A DNA stretch of 56,576 nucleotides from a bacterium (lineage in GTDB: Bacteria > Planctomycetota > UBA1135 > GCA-002686595): positions 1-56,576 of the forward strand of contig JAAETM010000109.1 in the NCBI GenBank assembly GCA_024228395.1. The letters run 5' to 3'. The position numbers and the translations under genes are program-made. This document shows positions 37,256-44,605 of the stretch, one piece after another; within the stretch, counting starts at the first letter, position 1, and each line of letters opens with the position of its first letter. Under the pieces are notes generated by a model. The model did no database searches and was not told the origin of the DNA. It saw nothing but the letters and a program-made list of their open reading frames with translations.

Positions 37256-38848
37256 ATGGCCTCAAATGAGCTACACGGCGACGACTTACTCACTTTCGGA
37301 GAAGCTGCGGAATATGCAGGAACTTCCCTTTTGGACCTGCGGGAGCGGCTTCGCGGGGCTTCTGTGACCGCTGTGTGGGGCTGGCGGGCTGGTTCCGCCG
37401 TGCATTTGGTCACTTTGGAGAGTTTGCAAACGCTCTTTCCAGGGCTCTGTGACCGGCGCCGCTTGCCAAACCTCAGTTTGAGGGAACGGGGCATAGAGAT
37501 TTTGCCAGAAACTCCCCCGTCCTCCAAGCCTGGCCTGCCCACGCAACGCAACAACTCCCTGAGCCCCGGCTCCGATCCGGCGGCACACCTGGAGGACTTA
37601 CACGGAGAGATCCTGGAAGCGGCCGCCCAAAACGCCAAGTTGATCGCAGAACTGTCCGAAGCCGAAAACGGCCTGGGTAGGATCCTCGGTGGCCCTCAGG
37701 CTCCAGAACCGACAGTGCCACAGGGCGGCCGGCTGGATCCCGCGCCCACGGGCAAGCCCCTTGCTATCGACAAGATTCAGCGGTGGAGGGATCTGGAGGC
37801 GCATCGCTTGGAATCCGAGGTGAAGCGGCGCAAGAAGGTGTTTGCCACATGGTCAAAAATATCCATTCTTGCGGTCGTTTTTGTCGCTGTGGTTTCACTG
37901 AAGAGCAAGAATTACTTGCTGGCCGGTTCCGGGCCCTATGGCGAGGCAAAGATGCCAGCGATCGATCCGGAGCGCGTCGCCCATTCCCCCAACATCGATG
38001 ACCATGACCGGGATCTGAATCCCCTTGCCGTCTCCGACCCATTGTGGGGTGATGACAAATCGGAACCGCTTCTTTCGACTGGTTCTGGTCTGGTCTCCTT
38101 TGAAATGGTCACTGGCAGCGCGCCCTCGGAGCCAGCGGTAGAATCCTCGTTCGAGGCCAATGGCTTGACCCCCACGGAGGTGGTTTCCCCCGCCAGTGAA
38201 TCGGTCGCCACCCTGGTGTCCCCGGCTGCCCCCCGCACCTCGGCTGCGGAATTTGTTCAGGAGCCCACATTCGAAGCGCGCAGTCAGGTGGGGCCCCACT
38301 ACGAATACGCAGCCCTGGTCACTTCCCAGGACGCGCCTTGTCTGTTTTCCAAACTCACGGCACCTGGAAACGAGCTGCGTGGGGTGCTTGGGCCGTGCAT
38401 TGGCCCCTGGAATGAAAAAGCTCAAGCGGTGAGCGGTGGGTTTCGGCACTCTGGAGAGCGCTATTGTCGCCATCATTTGATCGTTGCCAAGGACCTCGGG
38501 GGCTCTGTGGATCGCGCCCGAAATGTGGCCCGCATCGCGCATCAAGAAGGTCTGCTACCTCCTCTGGTCCGGCTTCGCGTAGAACATGGGGCCGCCGATC
38601 TGTTGCAAACGCGTGTGGGCAAATGGGTCGAGTCCGGTTTTGAGGCGGGGCTGTCGGGCCAACATTCGGTGACCGCTCAAGAGGGAAATGACCGCTGGTT
38701 CATCCAGTCCTGGGTCCGCCTTCAGGCCATGCCTGGGGGCAAAGCTGACCTGAAACATTTCACCATGGAACTCCAACTGGCCGCCAACAAGGGCCAAGAT
38801 CGTTGGACTTCCTTTGAATGGGTGCAAGGGGATGAGCCGGGCGAATGA
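37256..38848 (+). CDS. Membrane-anchored HTH-like protein with unknown extracytoplasmic domain
   Basis: A 530-residue protein. The N-terminal 65 residues (LLTFGEAAEYAGTSLLDLRERL...) have the layout of an excisionase-type HTH like the protein encoded just upstream, though the turn is less clear. A short coiled coil lies at about 110-143, one transmembrane helix at about 200-215 (ISILAVVFVAVVSL), a disordered acidic linker to about 330, then a globular domain to the end containing HYEYAALVTSQDAPC, SGERYCRHHLIV and WFIQSWVRLQ. I do not recognise that domain. The start at 37256 was chosen by the -10 box and composition; the open frame runs back to 36959 through non-coding-like sequence. It overlaps slyX by ATGA. 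Confidence 0.68.
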   Translation: MASNELHGDDLLTFGEAAEYAGTSLLDLRERLRGASVTAVWGWRAGSAVHLVTLESLQTLFPGLCDRRRLPNLSLRERGIEILPETPPSSKPGLPTQRNNSLSPGSDPAAHLEDLHGEILEAAAQNAKLIAELSEAENGLGRILGGPQAPEPTVPQGGRLDPAPTGKPLAIDKIQRWRDLEAHRLESEVKRRKKVFATWSKISILAVVFVAVVSLKSKNYLLAGSGPYGEAKMPAIDPERVAHSPNIDDHDRDLNPLAVSDPLWGDDKSEPLLSTGSGLVSFEMVTGSAPSEPAVESSFEANGLTPTEVVSPASESVATLVSPAAPRTSAAEFVQEPTFEARSQVGPHYEYAALVTSQDAPCLFSKLTAPGNELRGVLGPCIGPWNEKAQAVSGGFRHSGERYCRHHLIVAKDLGGSVDRARNVARIAHQEGLLPPLVRLRVEHGAADLLQTRVGKWVESGFEAGLSGQHSVTAQEGNDRWFIQSWVRLQAMPGGKADLKHFTMELQLAANKGQDRWTSFEWVQGDEPGE

Positions 38849-39075
38849 AGAATCGACAGCATGGAGAGGGGGATGCGGACAAGCGCATTGATGAACTCGA
38901 GCTTCGCATCACCTTCCAGGAAGATCAGATCGACAGCTTGCAACGGGCGCTCTTCGAGCAATCCCAGGCAGCGGATCAGTTAGCCATGCGGCTCGATTCC
39001 CTGGTCGCGATGGTGCGCCTCGGGCAGGGTGGCGGAGGCCATGAAGGCGAAGAACCCCCTCCGCCCCATTACTGA
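38845..39075 (+). CDS. slyX: SlyX family protein
   Basis: A 76-residue coiled-coil protein matching SlyX: a heptad-rich stretch (ELELRITFQEDQIDSLQRAL), then a low-complexity tail ending PPPPHY, the hallmark of the family. Function is unknown in any organism. The ATG overlaps the stop of the upstream membrane protein gene (ATGA), so the two are translated together, linking SlyX to the HTH-membrane proteins here. Confidence 0.88.
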   Translation: MKNRQHGEGDADKRIDELELRITFQEDQIDSLQRALFEQSQAADQLAMRLDSLVAMVRLGQGGGGHEGEEPPPPHY

Positions 39076-39076
39076 C

Positions 39077-39121
39077 CAGGGCACTTCATCAGCACGCACC
39101 CGGGGCTTCGCAAGCGGGCCC
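39077..39121. repeat. Partial copy of the dispersed inverted repeat
   Basis: The segment with CACGCACCCGGGGCTTCGCA and the following AGCGGGCCCG matches the reverse complement of the right arm of the copy at 49719-49844 over about 38 nt. It begins just after slyX. The opposite arm is not clear. Confidence 0.4.
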
Positions 39122-39248
39122 GTCTTTGAGTCATGTGGGCTCTTGTTGTTTCGTTTGCCGTCCCCATGGCGAGGGGGCGCATCGCAAAGTCATCCCAGCC
39201 CCCGGGCCCAAAACTCTACGAGCAAGCAAGAATCCGTTTCAAACCCAC

Positions 39249-40514
39249 ATGCAACAGTTTCACAATCTGGCCCGATCCGTATTTGCACTCGTTTTTTTGG
39301 CTTGTACGGCGGGAGCACCAATGGCGTGCAAGCCAATAAAGCCCGAACCTGATCTCGAGAGCGCCGCCGAGTCAATCGCGTCCAGCTTCACCGGCACTTC
39401 CACATCCGACGAGCAGCTAGGGGACTTCCATGTGTCTTTGCAGATTTCGATAGATGGGGAAGACGCGGGGACAATGACCCTGCGCCTTTGGCCACACATC
39501 GCGCCGAAAACGGTTCGTAACTTTCTGACAATAACATCCAGCGGGTTCTACGATGGCCTTACAGTCCACCGAATCCTGAGGGGGTTCATGGCGCAAGCGG
39601 GATGCGAAAATGGCCGTGGGGATGGGGTGGGTCCGTTGCCGGCCATCCCCGGCGAGTTTTCCAATGCGGAAGAAGCGCGACATGTTTACGGCACCCTTTC
39701 GATGGCTCGAAGTTCCGATCCCGATTCTGCTGGGGCTCAGTTCTTTGTTATTTGTAATGATGGCCCGCCAGCGTGGAGTTTGGATGGAGCCTACGCATCC
39801 TTCGGCCAAGTGGTCGATGGCGAAAAAACCCTGGAGGCCATAGCAGCGGTCCCAGTGGCCAGGAACCCCGAGGGTGAGGTCTCCGTGCCGCTCAAATCGG
39901 TGGTCATCGTCAAGGCGAGCGTGCTTGGGGGGGGGCTTTCCGATGCCAAACCCGTGGTGGCCCCAGCCAGGGAGCAGGATTCGATTGGTTGGCCCAACAC
40001 GGTGGAAGTTCAGACCCTTTTGATCGCCGTCAGCGGCGGCATGCTGCCATCCGAGAACACCCTGGCCCAGGCGGAACAACGGGCAGGCGAGCTGCTTCTC
40101 CTGGCCCAAGAGGATGGAGCGGACTTCGATGCGCTTGTCCGCGAGCATTCCGACGATCCCGTGCAAAAGGGAGCCCAGGAGCCGGTGGGATACATGTTTG
40201 CCAACGAGGGAAGCCACCCCAAGCAGGGTCAGCGGGAAGTGTATGACCAGGGTCACGACTTCCAGATGAAGCTCGGTGAGCTTGGCAAAGCATACCAGGA
40301 GGGAACCCTGACCGCCCAGCAGCACGAGTTCCAAGAACACGCGCTACAGGTCAAGTTCGGGCGCATCGTGCGCTCCAAGACTTTCATCCCCCGAAGCCAA
40401 CGCCAGGCGTTGGCCGACCGGGCCTTTGAGATGAAAGTTGGCCAGGTCCGTCTGATTCCCAGGGACCCTGCTCGAACGCTCGAAGGTTTCTATCTGATGA
40501 AACGGCTACGCTGA
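39249..40514 (+). CDS. Lipoprotein with cyclophilin and parvulin-like domains
   Basis: Peptidyl-prolyl isomerase for protein folding outside the cytoplasm, 421 residues. Signal peptide of about 18-25 residues; lipidation at C19 (FLAC) or C26 (PMAC). A cyclophilin-type domain (about 55-225) shows TVRNFLTI, GFYDGLTVHRILRGFMAQAG and DSAGAQFFVI. A parvulin/PpiC-like half (about 250-420) shows VQTLLIAVSGG, a helical insert with ADFDALVREHSDDP, then VGQVRLIP and EGFYLMKRL. The two isomerase folds are normally separate proteins. The start at 39249 was chosen to place the signal peptide first; the open frame begins at 39126 in the repeat-bearing gap. The proline-isomerase active-site Arg of cyclophilin (HRILRGFMAQ) is present. 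Confidence 0.82.
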   Translation: MQQFHNLARSVFALVFLACTAGAPMACKPIKPEPDLESAAESIASSFTGTSTSDEQLGDFHVSLQISIDGEDAGTMTLRLWPHIAPKTVRNFLTITSSGFYDGLTVHRILRGFMAQAGCENGRGDGVGPLPAIPGEFSNAEEARHVYGTLSMARSSDPDSAGAQFFVICNDGPPAWSLDGAYASFGQVVDGEKTLEAIAAVPVARNPEGEVSVPLKSVVIVKASVLGGGLSDAKPVVAPAREQDSIGWPNTVEVQTLLIAVSGGMLPSENTLAQAEQRAGELLLLAQEDGADFDALVREHSDDPVQKGAQEPVGYMFANEGSHPKQGQREVYDQGHDFQMKLGELGKAYQEGTLTAQQHEFQEHALQVKFGRIVRSKTFIPRSQRQALADRAFEMKVGQVRLIPRDPARTLEGFYLMKRLR

Positions 40515-40583
40515 GCAATCGATTCCTTAGCACCCCCGGCCGCAGAAGGACTTCAATCGGTGGCGCGGCAGGGTGGAGACTGC

Positions 40584-40589
40584 TATTCT
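40584..40589 (+). promoter_or_regulatory. Extended -10 box before glnS
   Basis: TGC followed by TATTCT, 9 nt before the ATG at 40599. It predicts a leader of only a few nucleotides or none. Confidence 0.45.
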
Positions 40590-40598
40590 CCCCACATC

Positions 40599-42317
40599 AT
40601 GAAACAGGACCCCAAATCCGAGGACAGCGCCGCCGAGAGGCGCCACTTCATCCAGGTAGAAATCGACAATGATCTGAAAGAAGGACGCTATGCCCGCGTG
40701 CATACACGTTTCCCCCCCGAGCCCAACGGCTACCCGCACATTGGCCACGCCAAGGCGATCTGCGCCGATTTCGGTCTGGCGGAGGGGTACGGGGGCGTTT
40801 GCAACCTGCGCTTTGATGATACGAACCCGGCGGCCGAAGAGGACAAGTTCGTCAAAGCCATTCAGGAGGATATCCACTGGCTCGGTTTCGATTGGGGGGA
40901 CAACCTATATTTTGCCTCCGACTTCTTTGAACAGCTATATGGGTTTGCCCAGCACCTGATCCGCACGGGTTTTGCCTATGTGGATGACCAGGACCTGGAG
41001 ACTATCCGGGCGGGCCGTGGCAATCGGGACCGCCCCGGAGACCCTGGACAGAACAGCCCCTTCCGTGACCGCAGCCCCGAGGAAAACCTCGAACTGTTTG
41101 TTGGGATGCGCGAGGGCCAATTCGAGGAAGGCGCATGCGTGTTGCGCGCAAAAATCAACATGGGGGCGGCCAACCACCTCATGCGGGACCCCGTGCTGTA
41201 CCGGATTCAAAAGGCAAATCACCACCGCACCGGTGACACATGGAACATATACCCCACCTACGACATGGCCCACGGCCAGTGTGATGCCTTGGAGAAGGTG
41301 AGCCATAGCCTCTGCTCCTTGGAGTTTGAAAATCACCGCCCTTTGTATGACTGGCTCCTGCAGCACCTGCCCATCGAGCACAAACCCCGCCAAATCGAAT
41401 TCGCCAGGCTCAACATTACGTACACGGTATTGAGCAAGCGTTTCCTGAAGCAACTGGTTCAGCTCAAGCTGGTGGATGGTTGGGACGATCCCCGGCTGCC
41501 TACCCTGCGGGGCATGCGCCGCAGGGGTTTTACCCCCAGTTCCATTCGGAATTTCTGTTCGCGCATTGGAGTGGCGAGAACCCAATCGACCGTGGAGCTT
41601 GGCTGGCTTGAGGATGAGTTGCGCAAGGACCTCAACCCCGTGGCCCTCAGGCGTATGGCTGTGCTGGATCCCCTGAGGATCGTCATCGAGAACATTGCCG
41701 AGGGAGAAGCGATCTCCTGCCAGGCGGTGAACAACCCCGAGGACGATGCTGCAGGGACCAGGGAGATCCAACTCCGTCGTGAGGTCTGGATCGAGCGGGA
41801 TGACTTCAAAGAAGAGGCCAACCGCAAGTTCTTCCGTCTCAAGACCGACGGGTTTGTACGTCTGCGATACGGATACATCATCCATTGCCACGCGGTGGTG
41901 AAGGATGACAAGGGCAACATCACCGAACTGCGTTGTACCTACAATCCGGATAGCGGCAACGGCCAAACTCCAGAGGGCCACAAAAAGGTCAAGGGCATCA
42001 TCCACTGGGTCGCATGCGATGACAGCGTATCGGCCACGGTGAATCTCTACGACGCACTATTCACAACTCCCAATCCGATGCAGGGTTGCGATAGCGAGGA
42101 TTTCGTGGATCGCTTGAATCCCGAGGCCCTGGTCAAGAGGCGCGCATGCCGCCTCGAAAAAGCTCTTGGGGCCGCCAAGCTGGGGGAACACTATCAGTTT
42201 GAGCGCCTGGGTTACTTCGTTTTGGATTCGGCCCACGCAGGTTCAGACGATTTGGTTTTCAACCGGGCGGTCCCCCTGCGCGACAGCCGGCCAAAAGCCA
42301 ATCAGCACAACTCTTGA
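40599..42317 (+). CDS. glnS: Glutaminyl-tRNA synthetase
   Basis: Class I synthetase charging tRNA-Gln directly. The 572-residue product has RFPPEPNGYPHIGHAKAI with the HIGH motif at about 46-49, RFDDTNP, and the KMSKS-type loop as VLSKR (in NITYTVLSKRFL). The two C-terminal beta-barrel anticodon-binding domains are present. Length and motifs are normal. Start at 40599 (MKQDPKSED) was chosen over 40560 because of the family and the -10 box. Presence of GlnRS implies the organism does not rely only on the GatCAB transamidation route for Gln-tRNA. Confidence 0.97.
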   Translation: MKQDPKSEDSAAERRHFIQVEIDNDLKEGRYARVHTRFPPEPNGYPHIGHAKAICADFGLAEGYGGVCNLRFDDTNPAAEEDKFVKAIQEDIHWLGFDWGDNLYFASDFFEQLYGFAQHLIRTGFAYVDDQDLETIRAGRGNRDRPGDPGQNSPFRDRSPEENLELFVGMREGQFEEGACVLRAKINMGAANHLMRDPVLYRIQKANHHRTGDTWNIYPTYDMAHGQCDALEKVSHSLCSLEFENHRPLYDWLLQHLPIEHKPRQIEFARLNITYTVLSKRFLKQLVQLKLVDGWDDPRLPTLRGMRRRGFTPSSIRNFCSRIGVARTQSTVELGWLEDELRKDLNPVALRRMAVLDPLRIVIENIAEGEAISCQAVNNPEDDAAGTREIQLRREVWIERDDFKEEANRKFFRLKTDGFVRLRYGYIIHCHAVVKDDKGNITELRCTYNPDSGNGQTPEGHKKVKGIIHWVACDDSVSATVNLYDALFTTPNPMQGCDSEDFVDRLNPEALVKRRACRLEKALGAAKLGEHYQFERLGYFVLDSAHAGSDDLVFNRAVPLRDSRPKANQHNS

Positions 42318-42319
42318 CC

Positions 42320-42348
42320 GGCCGCCCAGGTGCAAGACCCGGGCGGCC
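42320..42348 (+). terminator. Terminator-like hairpin after glnS
   Basis: An 8-bp stem GGCCGCCC (42320-42327) / GGGCGGCC (42341-42348) with a 13-nt loop, 2 nt after the stop codon; followed by CGTTTCGGG, a poor T-tract. Confidence 0.5.
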
Positions 42349-42407
42349 CGTTTCGGGGGGCAACCTGGGCGGGCTGTTGAAGAACCGCGTTTCTTTTTGC
42401 ATCCGGC

Positions 42408-42461
42408 CAGCCCGGACATTTTTTGAACACGCACCCCAGGTTTCATGAAATACCCGGGCTA
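42408..42461. repeat. Dispersed inverted-repeat element, short copy
   Basis: Left arm AGCCCGGACATTTTTTGAAC continuing to CCCCAGG (42440), joined directly to a right arm TTTCATGAAATACCCGGGCTA. The last three bases on the minus strand (TAG) are the stop codon of the metalloprotease-like gene, so the element forms that gene's 3' end. Confidence 0.6.
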
Positions 42462-44459
42462 GGGGCACTGCCCGGTGGAAACCTTGACACTGTCCACGGC
42501 CGCTTCCATCACACTTGGAGGAGACCCGTCGCGCGCCCTAAAGCGCAGCCTTAGGTTGCCTGGAAGGACCTGGGGCCAGCGTGCCAGATGCGCATCGCTC
42601 AAGGTTATGTGAACCCACTGGGCCTGGGTGTCGTACCCCGCCCTCCAGACGGGAGTCCATGGACCATTCAAACCCGACCACGAGCATTCCAGGGTCAGTC
42701 GGTCCTCACCATTTTCGTTCACCATGCCCAGGAAGTAATCAAACTCAATTTGAAGGGGGGTAGAGACCACCGGGATCGGCGGTGATATCAATTCCACGGT
42801 GCCGTTGTCCACGTCGCTATTTCCATAGTAGTTTCCCGTCAGAAAGCACCAACCGTCGCCGCCCGCATCCGTGGCGGGCGCGATGGTCCAATTGGGATCC
42901 GCGACTGGAATCCCGCGCATCCAAAAGCCACTTAGCGCCCCACCTGGCACAGATATCCAACCAAGGTCGTCTTGAAAGTCATCCTCGAATTCAGGGCTGA
43001 GTTCCGTGACGCGGTTCTCCAGCAGGGGATCCACACCGGGTTCTGGCCACAGCACACTCCCGCAGGTTGCGCTGGCCATCTGGATTTGAGCGCGGGTGAC
43101 ATCGCCACAGGATGCTGGCGGAATGTGCCCCTCGTAGCGCCCCGGAGTTGTGCAGACCATGGCGACCTCCCCCTGACCCGCATCGCCCCAATAACGCAGC
43201 ACCGGAGCCTCTAGAATGTGCAGGTGGGTCGCGACCTGAACCACCCAGTCCTCCCCCGGCGCGCGCGTTTCTGGGGCATTGGCCAACACCGGAGAGCGGC
43301 GCGGCAAGCAGCCCTCCAGCGTATCCCACATGACGTCCGCATTCACGGGGTGAAAGCTCAGGTCGACTCGATCGAGCCCACCCGGGCAAAGGTGACAGAA
43401 GCTCATGATCGTTCCGGGGTTGGAGCAATCGGAATACTGCTGGCAACCCCCCAGCGGCAGCAATGGGTTGCATGAGTCCAGGGGTGGACAATAGTCATGG
43501 GTGTGGCGAGCTCCCAGGTTGTGCCCGAGGCCATGTAGGAACGCCAATGCAAGGACCCTGCTGTCGGGATGCCCTTGCCTGTCCAGCCGCATGGTGTGCA
43601 CAGCAAAAGCCTCATTTGCTGCGCAAACCCCGTCCTGTCCCGCAAGGCTAGTCCCGTTGCCAACCCCCGAGAAAAAGTGGCTGAGATGGGACGGCAGCGG
43701 TGCGAGCCCCGGCCAAAGGACCCGGAACTCCTCCAGGAGTTCCTGTGCGGAAGAACCCAAATCGGGCGAGGTCCACACATCTTCGGTTTGATGCAGCCCC
43801 AAGTAGGGAACTTCCAAGTCCACGCCAAGTTGGCGACCCAAGATGTCGTTGGCGAGGAGGGTTTGCATGGTCAGCCAGGTTGCGGCTTCGTGGGTGGAGG
43901 GGAATCTTCCACTAAACTGAACATCGGTCTCGATGGCCAGGGTCAGGGGGATCCTACCACAGTGCGGTGGAGATGTTCGCATGGCCTCGAGTCCTTGGGC
44001 ATGAAGCAAAGGATCCCGCGACCCTCGACTCGCGCAGCCCTGTTTCAAATCCATGGGAAAGGGTTCGGGAGTCAACTCCAAATCCCCCTGGCCGTCGCTA
44101 TCCACCCGGGCGGAGAAACCAGCCGAGCGGACCCAACCGTGGGCCCCGCCCTCAGGCTTGCACTGCAGGTAGCAACGCAAGCGCCCCAAACTCGGCACGT
44201 TCATGTCGCCGACCCAGAATGTGCCCAGATCCTCGTCCCAGGGGGCACCATTCAGGAACAGCTTGGGGAGGTTGGAGCGTGGTATGGAAGTCAACTCCGC
44301 ATCACCGCGGTGCCCCAGGTATCGAACCCGATGAAAGCGCTGTTGTTTGGTGCTTGGTGTGGCGAGCGGGGGCGGGGTGTTTGTTGTCAGGGGGAGGGGA
44401 TGCACCGATTCGGCTGCGGTTTGAGCAACGACGGCGATGATTAGTTTTAGGATGATCAT
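42459..44459 (-). CDS. Secreted reprolysin-like (M12B) protein lacking the catalytic glutamate
   Basis: A 666-residue exported protein with a hydrophobic N-terminal signal (IILKLIIAVVAQTA). The metzincin region shows H309, H313 and H319 in the order HxxxHxxGxxH with a Met-turn at M352 (GTIMSFCH) and several cysteines as in ADAM/reprolysin enzymes. The catalytic Glu after the first His is Gly310 (HGLGHNLGARH, codon GGC). The zinc site is intact but the general base is missing, so it is probably inactive as a protease. A fibronectin/Ig-like linker and a C-terminal jelly-roll/MAM-like domain (FDYFLGMVNENGEDRLTLE) follow. Start at 44459 puts the signal peptide first; an upstream in-frame start at 44585 exists. 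Confidence 0.78.
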   Translation of the reverse strand: MIILKLIIAVVAQTAAESVHPLPLTTNTPPPLATPSTKQQRFHRVRYLGHRGDAELTSIPRSNLPKLFLNGAPWDEDLGTFWVGDMNVPSLGRLRCYLQCKPEGGAHGWVRSAGFSARVDSDGQGDLELTPEPFPMDLKQGCASRGSRDPLLHAQGLEAMRTSPPHCGRIPLTLAIETDVQFSGRFPSTHEAATWLTMQTLLANDILGRQLGVDLEVPYLGLHQTEDVWTSPDLGSSAQELLEEFRVLWPGLAPLPSHLSHFFSGVGNGTSLAGQDGVCAANEAFAVHTMRLDRQGHPDSRVLALAFLHGLGHNLGARHTHDYCPPLDSCNPLLPLGGCQQYSDCSNPGTIMSFCHLCPGGLDRVDLSFHPVNADVMWDTLEGCLPRRSPVLANAPETRAPGEDWVVQVATHLHILEAPVLRYWGDAGQGEVAMVCTTPGRYEGHIPPASCGDVTRAQIQMASATCGSVLWPEPGVDPLLENRVTELSPEFEDDFQDDLGWISVPGGALSGFWMRGIPVADPNWTIAPATDAGGDGWCFLTGNYYGNSDVDNGTVELISPPIPVVSTPLQIEFDYFLGMVNENGEDRLTLECSWSGLNGPWTPVWRAGYDTQAQWVHITLSDAHLARWPQVLPGNLRLRFRARDGSPPSVMEAAVDSVKVSTGQCP

Positions 44460-44605
44460 AGGGGTTCCAAAGGGGACCCCCTCAAGACTGGGTTGAGCCG
44501 CCAGGGTGTCACTGGAATCAGCAAAAAGTCGCGCTGCCGCGCGACATAAAACAAGAGCACCCCGCAGCAACTGCGGGGTGCTCAAAGACTCGGATTGGAG
44601 GATTC
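44460..44605. other. Intergenic region with terminator between two minus-strand genes
   Basis: A 146-bp gap with the terminator of the fibronectin-type lipoprotein gene and, on the minus strand, the leader of the metalloprotease-like gene (GGA about 7 nt before its ATG). Confidence 0.5.
44555..44583 (-). terminator. Rho-independent terminator of the fibronectin-type lipoprotein gene
   Basis: A perfect 13-bp stem GAGCACCCCGCAG (44555-44567) / CTGCGGGGTGCTC (44571-44583), loop CAA, followed on the minus strand by TTGTTTTAT. One of the clearest terminators in the window. Confidence 0.88.

Noticed and set aside
40935..42005. Long minus-strand open frame (356 codons) inside glnS
   Set aside because: Antisense shadow; no recognisable protein and no start signals.
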